Positions 15,383 to 26,620 are shown, counted from the stretch's first letter. The stretch: DNA of 64,000 nucleotides from Mucilaginibacter corticis (GCF_007558865.1 NZ_VLPK01000002.1:124001-188000), one strand, 5' to 3'. The notes: a model not told the origin generated them from the sequence alone. Made by a program: numbers and translations.

Positions 15383-17683
15383 TTAAAACGGATACCCGAT
15401 AGCCAAATTAAATACCATATTCGATCCGTGCCAGCCGGAGTTGGTATAATCAACACCGTCGACAATGCCTGTATTGGTTGATCTCGGTTTGATCAGCGGG
15501 AAACCGAAGTCGGTACGTAATATCAGTACTGACAGGTCAAAACGTAAACCCGCACCGGCATCAACAGCCATTTGGTTCAGAAAGTGTTTGCTAAAAGCTG
15601 CGCCGGGCAGACCGTAATGGCTTCTCATCAGCCAGATGTTACCTGCGTCAGAGAATAGGGCTCCCTCAACAATGCTGAATAATTTTTGGCGATACTCAAT
15701 GTTAGCTTCCAGCTTAATATCTCCCGACTCATCAGGCAAAAACTGGGTGCCATTGGTTACAGATGCTGCCGGGTAATATGATCCCGGGCCTATTGAACGT
15801 GCCTGGAAACCGCGCAAGCTGTTAGGCCCACCGATAAAGAATTGCTGGCTGTAAGGCAATATGGTTGAGTTGCCATAAGGTACGCCAACATCAACCAGCA
15901 TGCGGCTGGCTATTTTACCGCCCGGCCAAAGTTTGTGGAAATACCGCAGATCGTTTTCAAACTTAAGATATTGGTTAAACGGTGTGCCAAATAATTTTTT
16001 CACCTTGCCACTCAAAGTATCAGCGCCGGTGGCGATACCTACCAAGCTGGCAGACGAGCTAACTTTACCCATGTAATAAATGCTGTTGGTCCTGAACTCT
16101 TCGGTCGAGTTATCAAAAGTGTAGCTGTAGCTTGGGCCAAAAGTAAACTGGTTATTAATAACGTGGGTTAGGGTAGGGTTACGTGTTTTACGGATACTGT
16201 CCTGGTAAAGCTGGCTGACATGCTCTGCATCAACATAACTAAACTCCAATAGATTAAGCATATGCTGTTTGTGCAAATTGGGTTTCCATTGATAACCGAA
16301 CGCCAGGTTGAATGAATTTAACCGGTAAAGCTTGGTACGGTCAATAAGCGTATAGCCCGTTGTCAGGATAGTTTTGGGGATATAGGCGTTGTTGGTTTTA
16401 ATATCAACCGGGCCCACAATACGCGGCCATACAATAGAAGGCTGCACACCAAATTGGAACACGTTGAACCCGTTGTTATACTTGCCAAATTGCTTGTCTG
16501 TACTGGTGAAAAAATTGAGGGTAAACAGCTCGCCGCCTTTAAACGCGTTCTTGTTCCTGAATGTCAGGTTAAACTGCGTACCATCATAATTTGCCGACGT
16601 CTGGCGCGCCACAATTTCGGCTGTGAGCGATTTACGTTTGGCCTGTGTAAGGAAATAATAAATATCCAATTTTGGCGAGTCGGGCGTAACATCCTCAAAC
16701 CTATTTTTAACAAAACTGAACGGCCCCAATTCAATAAAGCGGTTTAAGCTGTTGTTATGCTCGGTACGGTTATAAATATCATTAGGATGCAGCATTATGG
16801 TATTTTTGAATATAAACGGACGCACGGTTTTTCGTGGGTCAATCACATTGTACCAGGCATAATGCTGTGCCGAATCTAACTTAAGTGAGGTGTCACGCAG
16901 CGAATATCTTGGGTAGACATAGATGTTACGGATAGAGTAGATCCAGCGCGCTTGGTCAGGCGTGGTTTCCTTCACCTTCACAAACATATCTATGGTATGA
17001 TCTGCCTTGGTGCTGTCATACCGCATGATCAGGTTATCGGGCGAGAAGTAAAAGAAACCGCGTTCTTTTAGTTTGGCATCGATCCGGATCCGTTCGTTCT
17101 TAATCACATCCAGGTCATAGCGATCGCCAACTTTTAACAAACTTTCTTTTGATGTACCTGCTACGGCGGTATCCAGGTCGTCCTTATCCGTAGGGAAACC
17201 TATCTGGCGGTAATGATAAGCCGGTCCCGTTTGTATGGTGTACACCGCTTTGGCCAACTTTGAATTTTTTTTGCTGACGGTGTCGCCATTTACCTGTGCC
17301 AAAAAGTAACCTTTGTTTTGCAGCCTGTTTTGTAAAATAATGGCGTTTTTAATCAGATCTACGCTGCTGGCTAATACGGGCGGTTCGCCTAAGTGGGTAT
17401 TCAAATAATGCTTTAGACCTTTTACTTTATTGGTCCTTGTTTTATCATAGATCCACAATTTGTACCTCATACCTAATATGGTGCTATTTGGAGCAGGGCG
17501 CAACAGCGATGCAAGATCGTCAGTAATAGGACCTATATCACCTTTTTTAGAATTTTGCTTATCCGTAATCTTTATCTCGGCGCCGGTATAAAGCTTTTGC
17601 CCCTGCCCCAGGTATTTGGTGGTGCTGCAGGCGCTTAAAAAAACGGCAATTACAACAATAAGTATATATCTAAGCTTAGCCAT
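15383..17683 (-). CDS. tamL: TamL: lipid-anchored BamA/TamA-family outer membrane assembly protein
   Basis: A 766-aa Omp85 protein with a lipoprotein signal peptide (FLSAC, Cys19) in place of the plain signal of proteobacterial TamA. POTRA-like repeats occupy about 30-330 (for example GPAYHYRQIGFPTD). The C-terminal 400 residues are a 16-strand barrel with the Omp85 signature FFIGGPNSLRGFQARSIGPGSY (L6 loop with RGF) and a terminal strand ending in Phe (NMVFNLAIGYPF). In Bacteroidetes, TamL works with TamB to insert or assemble outer membrane components. It lies 3 bp downstream of tamB in the same operon. Confidence 0.92.
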   Translation of the reverse strand: MAKLRYILIVVIAVFLSACSTTKYLGQGQKLYTGAEIKITDKQNSKKGDIGPITDDLASLLRPAPNSTILGMRYKLWIYDKTRTNKVKGLKHYLNTHLGEPPVLASSVDLIKNAIILQNRLQNKGYFLAQVNGDTVSKKNSKLAKAVYTIQTGPAYHYRQIGFPTDKDDLDTAVAGTSKESLLKVGDRYDLDVIKNERIRIDAKLKERGFFYFSPDNLIMRYDSTKADHTIDMFVKVKETTPDQARWIYSIRNIYVYPRYSLRDTSLKLDSAQHYAWYNVIDPRKTVRPFIFKNTIMLHPNDIYNRTEHNNSLNRFIELGPFSFVKNRFEDVTPDSPKLDIYYFLTQAKRKSLTAEIVARQTSANYDGTQFNLTFRNKNAFKGGELFTLNFFTSTDKQFGKYNNGFNVFQFGVQPSIVWPRIVGPVDIKTNNAYIPKTILTTGYTLIDRTKLYRLNSFNLAFGYQWKPNLHKQHMLNLLEFSYVDAEHVSQLYQDSIRKTRNPTLTHVINNQFTFGPSYSYTFDNSTEEFRTNSIYYMGKVSSSASLVGIATGADTLSGKVKKLFGTPFNQYLKFENDLRYFHKLWPGGKIASRMLVDVGVPYGNSTILPYSQQFFIGGPNSLRGFQARSIGPGSYYPAASVTNGTQFLPDESGDIKLEANIEYRQKLFSIVEGALFSDAGNIWLMRSHYGLPGAAFSKHFLNQMAVDAGAGLRFDLSVLILRTDFGFPLIKPRSTNTGIVDGVDYTNSGWHGSNMVFNLAIGYPF

Positions 17684-17686
17684 ACG

Positions 17687-20600
17687 TTAGTTTGAAGTTT
17701 GTTTTTGCTCGGCAGGTTTATCAGCCGGTTGTACAACAGGCGCTACGTTGTCGTCATGTTGTTTATCGGCAGCTTTCTGCTCTTTCTTTTGTTCTTTTTG
17801 TTTGTCGTTATATTCTTTTTGCAGCGCTTTATCGCGTTTTGATTTCCCGCGGAAAAGCTCTTTAAAGCGGTTGTACTCATAGGTTAACGAGAAACCTACA
17901 CCTGTTTCAACCACTTGCCCCTCAACAACAATAAACTCATCTTTACGGTAAGCACGGATCATGTAGCGGCCATCCTGTGTCAGCTTATAATTTACAGATA
18001 GGTTACCTGCTATATCAGTAGTTTTTTGTCCCGGCTGATTTTGTCCTTCAAGGTTAAAGTTGTTACCTATAGTAACTGTCAAGCGGTCATTCAGGAATTG
18101 TTTAGACAGGCCTACATTCAGATCTGTACGGTTTTGCTGAACACCGGTAGAATAGTCGGCACCAGAAGTAAGGTCGAAGCTCAACTGCACACCGCCGATC
18201 AAGTTGCCAGCTAATTTGTTCAATTGATCTGACAACAAGCTGCTTACGCTATTACGGATAGCGCCATTTATACCCGTACCGCCGCCCTGGCTTTGTAACG
18301 GGTTATCGCCAATGAAGTGGCCAAGTACCAGTACGCCCAATACTTGTTTATTCATTTCGTTAGGGTCTTGCCTAACTTGCGATAAACGGGTATTAACAGT
18401 CGAGATCACATCAGGCGATACCGTATAATTATCATCAGGCAACACAATGTCAAAGCTGATATCCGGCTTAAGCAACTGGTTCTTTAAATTAAGCAATACG
18501 TTGAACGGTAACTTTTGCTTCAGCATGGTCGAACTGCTGCTGCCATCATCCTGCTGATTTACCAGGTCAATAGGCGGCACGTTGGCTACATAAATGGCAG
18601 TCAGGTTAACATCCGCGCTGGTAGGGTCGCCCGTCCAGGTTATTGAGCTGCCTTTTTTAAATTTGAAGGTACGTTTTACTGTGGCATAAGCCAGGTTATA
18701 TGAACCATCTTCAACGGTATAAGTTCCGGTCAGACTAGTTTTTCCGCTTGGATCAATGCCGCCATTTAGCGTGGCCTGGCCCTGCAGTTGCACCACGTCG
18801 CCATTACGCTCGTCGATCACTATGGTAAATTTGGCGGCTTTGCTGATGTTGATGGTCGCGTTAACATCAAGTCCGCTTAAACTGGTTTGCTTGAGCGAAT
18901 CAAGCTTTTTAGCCATCATGATAGAATCGAGCTGTGGAGCATTCTCGTTAATAACCTCTACAACGCCTTTCCTGTCTTCAATACCAGGGTCGGTTTGCGG
19001 CAGTACAAAGGTCATATCGGTTTTGTCGTTCACGCTTAAATTAACATCTACCCGGGGCGAATTTTGCGTACCGCGAACCTGGATCCTGGTATCAATGTAA
19101 AGCTTACCGTAAAACAGTTTATTATCGGCCGCGGTTGAGTTAACCGCCCTGAAGTTGGTTGCGTTGATGTCAATGCCAAATTTAAAGTCTGTAAAAGTTT
19201 TGGTGTAAAGTGTACCTGTAACTATAGCTTTATTACCGGTTGAATCAACCAGTGTGAAATCCCTGAACAGTATGCCATCCTGATTAAAGGTGATGGTTTC
19301 TTTAGGCATGGTAAAGTACGAGTTTAACATGGTTACGTTAAAGCCAACCTGGTTAAAGTTAACATCGCCCCGCACAACCGGCGCGTCAGTGGTGCCCGTT
19401 ATTTTAAGGTCGCCTGTAATTATACCTTTTGCATTGCGGATACTGCCAAAGCTAAAGCCTTCTATACTTTTCATATTCAGCTTCACTATACTCAGATCAA
19501 GGTCGAACTTACTTTCGGGGCTGGTATAGTAAATACCTTTCAGATCAACCTGGTTACCTTTACCGGTGATGCTCATGTTAGCGGCAAAAGCATTCTCGGT
19601 CTGGTTATCTACTTTTAATGCGATGTTACCAACGGTATCGCCCTTAAAGCTAAAGTCGGCCACGTTCAAGGCAGTAGTAAACTTAGGCGATTTCTGGAAA
19701 TCGCTGATATTGGCCTCCCCATTAATAACACCGCCAACCTGTAACGAATCCTGCTGCGCCATACGGGTAAGCGTTTCGATATGGAAATCGCGGAAGTCGA
19801 CTTTAATTGGCGAATTGTATTCGGTAGATGTGCTATTAACGCTCAGTACCTGGTTGCTGTTGGTAATGGTAAAATCATGTGCTAAAATACCCTTGCCGCC
19901 AAATTGCAATGAGTTATCGGCATTTACCGCCCACGGGATATAGTTAAACATTACACCATCCTGTAAAAAGCTAAACTGGTATTCGTTTGGTAAAGCACTG
20001 AATACGCCGGCAATACGGTAACGTTCTTTTTTGGTGTTATCACGCACCTGTACGCTGATGTTTAGCTTATTGTCTTTAGCGCTGCCGCTGATACTTGGGT
20101 ATAATAAGTCAAGGGATGAAGACATTTTAACCTCATCAACAGTTAAACTGTAATTAAGCGCGTTATTATTGGTATTGATAGCCAGTTTGCCGTTATTAAT
20201 AATTTCGGTGCCGTAAACAATTTTAGGCATGATGCCATTTATGGTAAACTCGCCTGTTGTGCTGTTAAAACGTCCGTTAATATTAACCGGCTCTAGTTGC
20301 GTAAGCGTTGGTACAAACTGCGCAACCAATGGCGTTTTAGCTATCCGCAAAGCGAAATTAAACTGCTGCGGCGAGTAAATAGCTTTGGTTTTAGGAGCAG
20401 GGCTGCCCAAATTAGTATTAAAATATTTGTTGATCAAATCCTGCATGGCAGGGGCAATTTGGGTAAGCTTATATTTGCCACCCATCCGTGCGGTAAGGAA
20501 GGGGGTTTTTAAACGTAAGGAACTGCTATCGGCATTGGCGGTTGATACCATGCTGATAGAATCTATCCGGATCCGCTGATCTTTATTCACCACCAACAGG

Positions 20601-22843
20601 TCATTCACCTTTACGTTGGCGTTTAAATAATCAGGATCGGCTGTTGGCACGTCAGCAATAATTTTGCCATGTACACGCATCGGCGTGGTTGTAAAATGCA
20701 GGGCTTCCAGGTTAAGGCTGTCCAGGTTAAGATCAGCTTTTACCGACGGATATTTTTTGTTCATATTAGCTTTAGCATCCAGGCTAAAGTTGATGTTGGG
20801 GTCCTGCATTCGCATAACGGCAGTGTAGTTGCCATTAGTGGCAGTGCCCTTCATTACCAGGTTTTGATAGTTATAACCTTTAACGTAGGCTTTGGCTACA
20901 TTGCCGTTAAATTGCACGCTGGCTTTTTTAGGATCAAGCCCATAGCCTTTAATATTGGCCGATAGGGTGATCATACCCACCATTTGCGGCTGCTTAGTAA
21001 GCGCGCCAACGTTTAAATTATTGGCCCTAATATTGGCCGAATAAGTTGCTTTGGCCTTATTGTTACCATTTTTAAGCGAAGCGATCAGATCCATAGCACC
21101 GTAGGTTGACCGCAGGTTTAGTTTGGTATTAAAGTTAGTCATGCCGCCTTTAAAGTTGCCCTTAAGGTTCATGCTTGCGGGTATGCTTACCGATGCCGGG
21201 ATAGTTCCCGCAGGGGCAAGTTTGGCAATATCGGAGGCGCTGGTATTAAAGTCGGAAAGGTTTACATCAAAATAGGCCTTATTCATATCAGGCAGGCCCT
21301 TTAATTTAGCCGATGCTTTGATATGGGTATTGTTCAATCCGCGTACTTCAAATTCGGGGATGTCAAGATTGTTAACTTGCCCCGCAATTTTTCCGTCGAT
21401 CCTGAATACTGAGTTTGACGAATGTTTAAAAGGCTCCATACTTGCCATGGTAGGCATTAACAATAACACATCCTTCAGACTGATCCTGGTGCCGTCAACA
21501 TTGGCTTTGATATGCAGTAAACCGATGTTTTTGGTGATAGCATCAATAGACGGATAGCTAACCTGTACCTGTTTCTGTATTACCGAGCCCGGTGTTTCGA
21601 CCAAAAGGTCATTTAAATAAGCGCTTTTTGGCCCGTAGAAAAACGCGGTGTGGAATTTATTGATACTTAAACCGCTCTTTTCTTTAAACGTGAACGAGTT
21701 GATCTTTCCCGAAAGCGAATCAGGGTTGTAAGAAATGTTTTCCGCATCAGCATTTAACTGACGGATGTGCATGTGCGCAAAGTCAAGGCCTTTTGCAATT
21801 GGTTTCTGCGCATCGTTATCAAATTGAATGTCGTCGTTGGCAAAACTCACCTTGCCCAGCGTTGCCGACCAGCCTTTACCGCTTTGCGGATTAGCGGCTA
21901 TGGTATCTAATTTCTTTATCGCTTGCACCGCAGCCTTTTTAACTACCTGTGGTTTGGCAAAGGTAACTGCCGCTTTGGTGTCGTTTAACTCGATACTTTT
22001 AATGCCTACTTTTTGATTCTTCAGGTCTATCTTGTCCATCTCTACCAAAAACTTGTTCAGGTCTACATTGGCAGCCATTTCGCCGCTGCGGTACACTACA
22101 TATATTTTTGATACGTCGATGGTCCCCAGGTTAATATCCATATTTAATGGTTTAACGGCAGTGTCAACCTTGGCCGCCTGCGCGATGGACGAGCCCATAG
22201 GTGTTTGTATAACCCGCGCGTTCACCCCCGACAGGTTGATCTTTGGGATAGTGAATTTCATCTTATCCAGGTCAAAATCTTTTATCCGGGTATCAAAATG
22301 GCCCAGGATAAATTTCACGTCGTTGCCGGTAGTAAGGTCCTTGTAAGATATATTGATACGGTCGAGGATGATCTTATCCATCGAAAATTTCATGGTAGAT
22401 GTAGTGTCGGTAGGCTTAACCTCTTTCTTTTGCTCGCCGGCAAAAGCTTTCATAATGTAGTCGAAGTTAAAAACGCTATCCTTACCGCGGCTTACATTTG
22501 CGGTAATGCCTTCCAGGTTGATCTCGTTAACTTCAACCTTGTGGTGCAACAGTTGCAGCATGCTGATATCAACTTTCAGTTTTTCGCCGGCTATCAGGGT
22601 ATCACGCTTTTGATCTTCAAAATAAACATCCTCTAACACCAGCAGTTTAGGCAGGCCAAGGCTAATATGGCCTATCTTAACTTTTGTGTGGATCTTATTT
22701 TGTAAAAAAGTTACCGCCTTGTCTTTAGCGAAGTTTTGTACAGCAGGCACCTGTATTAAAATAATTACAAGCAACACTAAGAAGATGACACTCGCAATTA
22801 TCCAAAGAATAGTTTTTAAGGCTATACGTCCAAATCGTCCCAA
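17687..22843 (-). CDS. tamB: TamB: translocation/assembly module protein (DUF490)
   Basis: At 1718 aa this is the largest gene in the window. One N-terminal membrane helix (about residues 9-32) is followed by an AsmA-like start and a very long beta-strand-rich region typical of the hydrophobic-groove lipid-transport and assembly proteins. The C-terminal TamB/DUF490 domain (about 1300-1660) has VLGHFIGDNPLQSQGG and NDRLTVTIGNNFNLEG. The tail is a charged Lys/Gln/Asp-rich segment. TamB spans the periplasm and partners TamL, encoded 3 bp downstream. The gene diverges from dnaE across a 193-bp gap. Confidence 0.94.
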   Translation of the reverse strand: MGRFGRIALKTILWIIASVIFLVLLVIILIQVPAVQNFAKDKAVTFLQNKIHTKVKIGHISLGLPKLLVLEDVYFEDQKRDTLIAGEKLKVDISMLQLLHHKVEVNEINLEGITANVSRGKDSVFNFDYIMKAFAGEQKKEVKPTDTTSTMKFSMDKIILDRINISYKDLTTGNDVKFILGHFDTRIKDFDLDKMKFTIPKINLSGVNARVIQTPMGSSIAQAAKVDTAVKPLNMDINLGTIDVSKIYVVYRSGEMAANVDLNKFLVEMDKIDLKNQKVGIKSIELNDTKAAVTFAKPQVVKKAAVQAIKKLDTIAANPQSGKGWSATLGKVSFANDDIQFDNDAQKPIAKGLDFAHMHIRQLNADAENISYNPDSLSGKINSFTFKEKSGLSINKFHTAFFYGPKSAYLNDLLVETPGSVIQKQVQVSYPSIDAITKNIGLLHIKANVDGTRISLKDVLLLMPTMASMEPFKHSSNSVFRIDGKIAGQVNNLDIPEFEVRGLNNTHIKASAKLKGLPDMNKAYFDVNLSDFNTSASDIAKLAPAGTIPASVSIPASMNLKGNFKGGMTNFNTKLNLRSTYGAMDLIASLKNGNNKAKATYSANIRANNLNVGALTKQPQMVGMITLSANIKGYGLDPKKASVQFNGNVAKAYVKGYNYQNLVMKGTATNGNYTAVMRMQDPNINFSLDAKANMNKKYPSVKADLNLDSLNLEALHFTTTPMRVHGKIIADVPTADPDYLNANVKVNDLLVVNKDQRIRIDSISMVSTANADSSSLRLKTPFLTARMGGKYKLTQIAPAMQDLINKYFNTNLGSPAPKTKAIYSPQQFNFALRIAKTPLVAQFVPTLTQLEPVNINGRFNSTTGEFTINGIMPKIVYGTEIINNGKLAINTNNNALNYSLTVDEVKMSSSLDLLYPSISGSAKDNKLNISVQVRDNTKKERYRIAGVFSALPNEYQFSFLQDGVMFNYIPWAVNADNSLQFGGKGILAHDFTITNSNQVLSVNSTSTEYNSPIKVDFRDFHIETLTRMAQQDSLQVGGVINGEANISDFQKSPKFTTALNVADFSFKGDTVGNIALKVDNQTENAFAANMSITGKGNQVDLKGIYYTSPESKFDLDLSIVKLNMKSIEGFSFGSIRNAKGIITGDLKITGTTDAPVVRGDVNFNQVGFNVTMLNSYFTMPKETITFNQDGILFRDFTLVDSTGNKAIVTGTLYTKTFTDFKFGIDINATNFRAVNSTAADNKLFYGKLYIDTRIQVRGTQNSPRVDVNLSVNDKTDMTFVLPQTDPGIEDRKGVVEVINENAPQLDSIMMAKKLDSLKQTSLSGLDVNATINISKAAKFTIVIDERNGDVVQLQGQATLNGGIDPSGKTSLTGTYTVEDGSYNLAYATVKRTFKFKKGSSITWTGDPTSADVNLTAIYVANVPPIDLVNQQDDGSSSSTMLKQKLPFNVLLNLKNQLLKPDISFDIVLPDDNYTVSPDVISTVNTRLSQVRQDPNEMNKQVLGVLVLGHFIGDNPLQSQGGGTGINGAIRNSVSSLLSDQLNKLAGNLIGGVQLSFDLTSGADYSTGVQQNRTDLNVGLSKQFLNDRLTVTIGNNFNLEGQNQPGQKTTDIAGNLSVNYKLTQDGRYMIRAYRKDEFIVVEGQVVETGVGFSLTYEYNRFKELFRGKSKRDKALQKEYNDKQKEQKKEQKAADKQHDDNVAPVVQPADKPAEQKQTSN

Positions 22844-23036
22844 TTTTATATATTTTTCAGAGGTGATACTGTTACTACTCTCTTTTTAACCAAAAAATAA
22901 GCTAAATGTTTACCGTAAAATGGCATAATCGTGCTTTTTTGTGCAATAAATAAGCTCAATTTTGAGTTTTCAACAACTATAAACGCGACCCCGTTTTTTG
23001 GTAGATTTGTATTTATCCAAAAATTAACGATCAGAG

Positions 23037-26000
23037 ATGCCCGATTTTTCGCACTTACACGTACATACCCAATTTTCATTACTTGACGGTGCTGCAGATA
23101 TATCAAAGCTTTATAAGAAAGCAGCAGCCGATGGCATGAAGGCCCTGGCCATTACCGACCACGGTAATATGTTTGGTGTGTTTAAGTTTGTTGCCGAGGC
23201 GGGCAAGCATAATGTTAAACCCATTGTAGGCTGCGAGTTTTATGTTGTTGAAGACAGGCATAAAAAACAATTTACCAAAGAAAAAAAGGATGTCCGCCGT
23301 CACCAGTTGTTTTTGGCAAAAAATCCCGAAGGTTATAAAAACCTGGTAAAACTATGCAGCTACGGCTACATGGAGGGGTTATACAGCAAGTGGCCGCGTA
23401 TTGATAAGGAGCTGATATTAAAGCACCATAAAGGATTGATAGCTACTACCTGTTGCATTGGTGCGTCGGTACCCCAAACTATTTTAAGAGGGACGCCTGA
23501 AGAAGCGGAAGCCGAATTTAAGTGGTGGCTTGACCTTTTTGGCGAGGATTATTACATCGAATTGCAACGCCATGAGATCCCCGAGCAGGAGATCATCAAC
23601 AAGGTACTGCTTACTTACTCCAAGAAATATAACGTAAAGGTTATTTGCTCAAATGATTCGCATTACGTGGATCAACAGGACTCGAACGCGCACGATATTT
23701 TATTGTGCGTCAACACGGGCGACATGCAAAGCACGCCGATAGCGACGGATGAGGAAGGCGGTAAAGGCTACAGATTTGGTTTCCCTAATGACCAGTTTTA
23801 TTTTAAGACGCAGGAAGAAATGGGCAAGTTGTTCCATGACCTACCTGAGTCCTTAGATAATACCAATGAGATAGTTGATAAGGTAGAAGTATTGAAGCTA
23901 AAGCGCGATATCCTGCTGCCAAACTTTGTTATCCCCGAAGAATTTAAGATCCATACCACTGCCGACGCGGATACGCTTAACCAGTGGGAATACTTGAAGC
24001 ACCTGACATTTACCGGTGCTAAAGAGCGTTATATAGATATCAGCCCCGAAGTTGAAGAACGTATCAACTTCGAGCTGTTTACCATCCGTACTATGGGTTT
24101 TGCCGGCTACTTTTTAATTGTGGCCGACTTTATTAAGCACGGCCGTGATATCGGAGTATTTATCGGGCCGGGCCGTGGTTCGGCGGCTGGATCTGTTGTG
24201 GCCTATTGTACAGGCATCACCAATATCGACCCGATGAAGTATAATTTGCTGTTCGAGAGGTTCCTGAATCCGGATCGTAAGTCAATGCCCGATATTGATA
24301 CGGACTTTGACGATGCCGGTCGCCAAAAAGTTATTGATTATGTAGTTGATAAATATGGCAAGAACCAGGTAGCGCAAATTATTACCTATGGCTCTATGGC
24401 CGCGCGTACCAGTATCCAGGACGTAGGCCGTGTGCTGGATATGCCGCTGTCTGACGTTACGGCATTAAAGAAACTGGTGCCTGAAACTTTAGGTATCAAC
24501 TTAAAACAGGCCATTGAACAGGTGCCCGAGCTACAGATGATCTATAAGGCGACAGACCTTAAGGGTATCGTACTGCGTGAGGCCGAGAAACTGGAAGGCT
24601 CTGTACGTAACACTGGTGTGCACGCTGCGGGTATCATCATTGCACCTTATGATTTGACGGATATTGTACCGGTAGCAACTGCTAAGGACTCTGATCTGCT
24701 TGTTACCCAGTATGACGGCCGTGTAATTGAAGATGCCGGCGTAATCAAGATGGACTTTTTGGGCCTGAAAACCCTGACCATCCTGAAAGATGCATTAAGG
24801 CTAATCAAACAAAATCACGGTGTTGAGATCTCTATCGATTATATCCCGCTTGATGACCAGCAAACTTTCGAGCTTTACCAGCGTGGCGATACTAATGGTA
24901 CGTTCCAGTTTGAAAGTGACGGCATGCAGATGTACCTTCGCGATCTGAAGCCCGATAAGTTTGAAGATCTTATAGCCATGAACGCGCTATACCGTCCGGG
25001 GCCGATAGAATACATACCTTCGTTTATTAAACGTAAACACGGCTATGAGCCGGTTGAGTTTGATTTGCCGGATATGGAAGAATACCTGGGCGAAACTTAT
25101 GGTATCACCGTGTACCAGGAGCAGGTGATGCTTTTGTCGCAAAAACTGGCCGGCTTTAGTAAAGGCGATGCCGACGTTTTGCGTAAAGCCATGGGTAAAA
25201 AGCAAATTGAGGTATTGAACAAAATGGAGGCCCAGTTTATGGACGGGGCAATGGCAAAAGGCCATCCCAAAGATAAATTGACCAAGATCTGGACCGACTG
25301 GAAAGCATTTGCGCAATACGCGTTCAATAAATCGCACTCTACCTGTTATGCCTTTGTGGCGTATCAGACAGCATATTTAAAAGCGCATTATCCGTCAGAA
25401 TATATGGCGGCGGTTTTAAATAACCAGAACAACATGGAGAAGATCACCTTCTTTATGGAAGAATGCCGCCGAATGGGCCTTGAAGTTTTGGGGCCTGATA
25501 TTAACGAAAGCTACTTGTCATTTACTGCCAGTAAAAATGGTGTGATCCGTTTTGGATTGACCGGTGTTAAAGGCGTAGGTGATAAGGCGGTTGAAAGCAT
25601 AATTGAAGAACGTATTGAACGCGGCCCGTATAAATCGGTTTATGATTTTGCACAGCGCTCAAATACCCGTAACGTAAACCGTAAATCGTACGAGAATTTG
25701 GTGTATGGCGGCGCATTTGACAGCTTTGGCCTTAACCGTGCGCAATTTTTTGCCAAAACCGAAAATGGTATTTTGAGCGGTGTTGAACGGTTGATAAAAT
25801 ACGCTAACGATTACCAGAATACGCAAACTACCTCACAATCTTCATTATTTGGGGGCACGGTTGCTTCATACATACCTGAACCAACGATGCCCGATGCCGA
25901 GGAGTGGCCGCTTATTGAAAAGCTGAAATACGAAAAAGAAGTTATCGGCATATACTTAACCGGGCACCCGCTTGACAATTATAAGCTTGAACTTGAGCGT

Positions 26001-26615
26001 TATTGCAACGCTAATATCAGCGACCTGAAAACTATGCAAAAAGCCCGCTCGGGCGAAGGCGGTGAAGATGTAGCTAATGCCTTTGCACAACTGCGTAAAA
26101 AAGGTGAACTGGCTATTGGCGGCCTGGTAGGTAATGCCCAACATAAAATGACCAAGACAGGTAAGCCCTTTGGCACATTTGTGTTAGAGGATTACAACGA
26201 ATCGTACGAGTTTGCCATGTTTGGCGATGATTATATCAAGCACAAAGCGCTGATGGTTAACGGTTACTTTCTGCATATTAAAGGAAGTATCGAAGAGAAA
26301 TTTCGTCAAAAAGATAACTGGGATCTGCGTATCAGCACCATGGGGCTACTGTCTGAGATGCGTGACAAACTCACGAAATCAATAACCGTGTTTTTAGAAC
26401 TTAATGCGCTTAATGATCAGCTTTTAAATAACATCCAGGATGTTATTGAAGCTAATAATCAACGCTACCCGATGAAAAACTGCCTGCTTAGGTTCAAAAT
26501 AAGGGATGAAGCCATGCTGATCGACATGCCGTCAAAAAGCTACAGGGTAAATCCAAGCGATGATCTGATGGCTGATATTTTAAGCGTAACTAATTCTGCG
26601 CCGGTGTTAAATTGA
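23037..26615 (+). CDS. dnaE: DNA polymerase III subunit alpha
   Basis: Replicative polymerase of 1192 aa. The N-terminal PHP domain has HLHVHTQFSLLDG and ITDHGNMFGVF. The palm carries GPGRGSAAGSVVAYCTGITNIDP and the catalytic PDIDTDFDD. Later come the FNKSHSTCYAFVAYQTAYLKAHYPSEYMAA segment and helix-hairpin-helix and OB-fold regions (LAIGGLVGNAQHKMTKTGKPFGTFVLED). The start ATG at 23037 gives the usual MPDFSHLHVHT start. A TAnnTTTG element (TAGATTTG, 23002-23009) lies upstream without a clear -33 box. The last 14 codons recur at 27201-27242 beyond the toxin-antitoxin pair. Confidence 0.97.
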   Translation: MPDFSHLHVHTQFSLLDGAADISKLYKKAAADGMKALAITDHGNMFGVFKFVAEAGKHNVKPIVGCEFYVVEDRHKKQFTKEKKDVRRHQLFLAKNPEGYKNLVKLCSYGYMEGLYSKWPRIDKELILKHHKGLIATTCCIGASVPQTILRGTPEEAEAEFKWWLDLFGEDYYIELQRHEIPEQEIINKVLLTYSKKYNVKVICSNDSHYVDQQDSNAHDILLCVNTGDMQSTPIATDEEGGKGYRFGFPNDQFYFKTQEEMGKLFHDLPESLDNTNEIVDKVEVLKLKRDILLPNFVIPEEFKIHTTADADTLNQWEYLKHLTFTGAKERYIDISPEVEERINFELFTIRTMGFAGYFLIVADFIKHGRDIGVFIGPGRGSAAGSVVAYCTGITNIDPMKYNLLFERFLNPDRKSMPDIDTDFDDAGRQKVIDYVVDKYGKNQVAQIITYGSMAARTSIQDVGRVLDMPLSDVTALKKLVPETLGINLKQAIEQVPELQMIYKATDLKGIVLREAEKLEGSVRNTGVHAAGIIIAPYDLTDIVPVATAKDSDLLVTQYDGRVIEDAGVIKMDFLGLKTLTILKDALRLIKQNHGVEISIDYIPLDDQQTFELYQRGDTNGTFQFESDGMQMYLRDLKPDKFEDLIAMNALYRPGPIEYIPSFIKRKHGYEPVEFDLPDMEEYLGETYGITVYQEQVMLLSQKLAGFSKGDADVLRKAMGKKQIEVLNKMEAQFMDGAMAKGHPKDKLTKIWTDWKAFAQYAFNKSHSTCYAFVAYQTAYLKAHYPSEYMAAVLNNQNNMEKITFFMEECRRMGLEVLGPDINESYLSFTASKNGVIRFGLTGVKGVGDKAVESIIEERIERGPYKSVYDFAQRSNTRNVNRKSYENLVYGGAFDSFGLNRAQFFAKTENGILSGVERLIKYANDYQNTQTTSQSSLFGGTVASYIPEPTMPDAEEWPLIEKLKYEKEVIGIYLTGHPLDNYKLELERYCNANISDLKTMQKARSGEGGEDVANAFAQLRKKGELAIGGLVGNAQHKMTKTGKPFGTFVLEDYNESYEFAMFGDDYIKHKALMVNGYFLHIKGSIEEKFRQKDNWDLRISTMGLLSEMRDKLTKSITVFLELNALNDQLLNNIQDVIEANNQRYPMKNCLLRFKIRDEAMLIDMPSKSYRVNPSDDLMADILSVTNSAPVLN

Positions 26616-26620
26616 TAATT
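26574..26620 (+). repeat. Direct repeat of the dnaE 3' end, copy 1 (within dnaE)
   Basis: This stretch encodes the last residues DILSVTNSAPVLN and the TGA stop of dnaE. It matches 27201-27247 at 42 of 47 positions. All five differences are synonymous third-position or stop-codon changes. Confidence 0.92.

Noticed and set aside
22846..23106. 86-aa frame between tamB and dnaE
   Set aside because: It overlaps the start of dnaE on the opposite strand and shows no domain; it occupies the shared promoter region.
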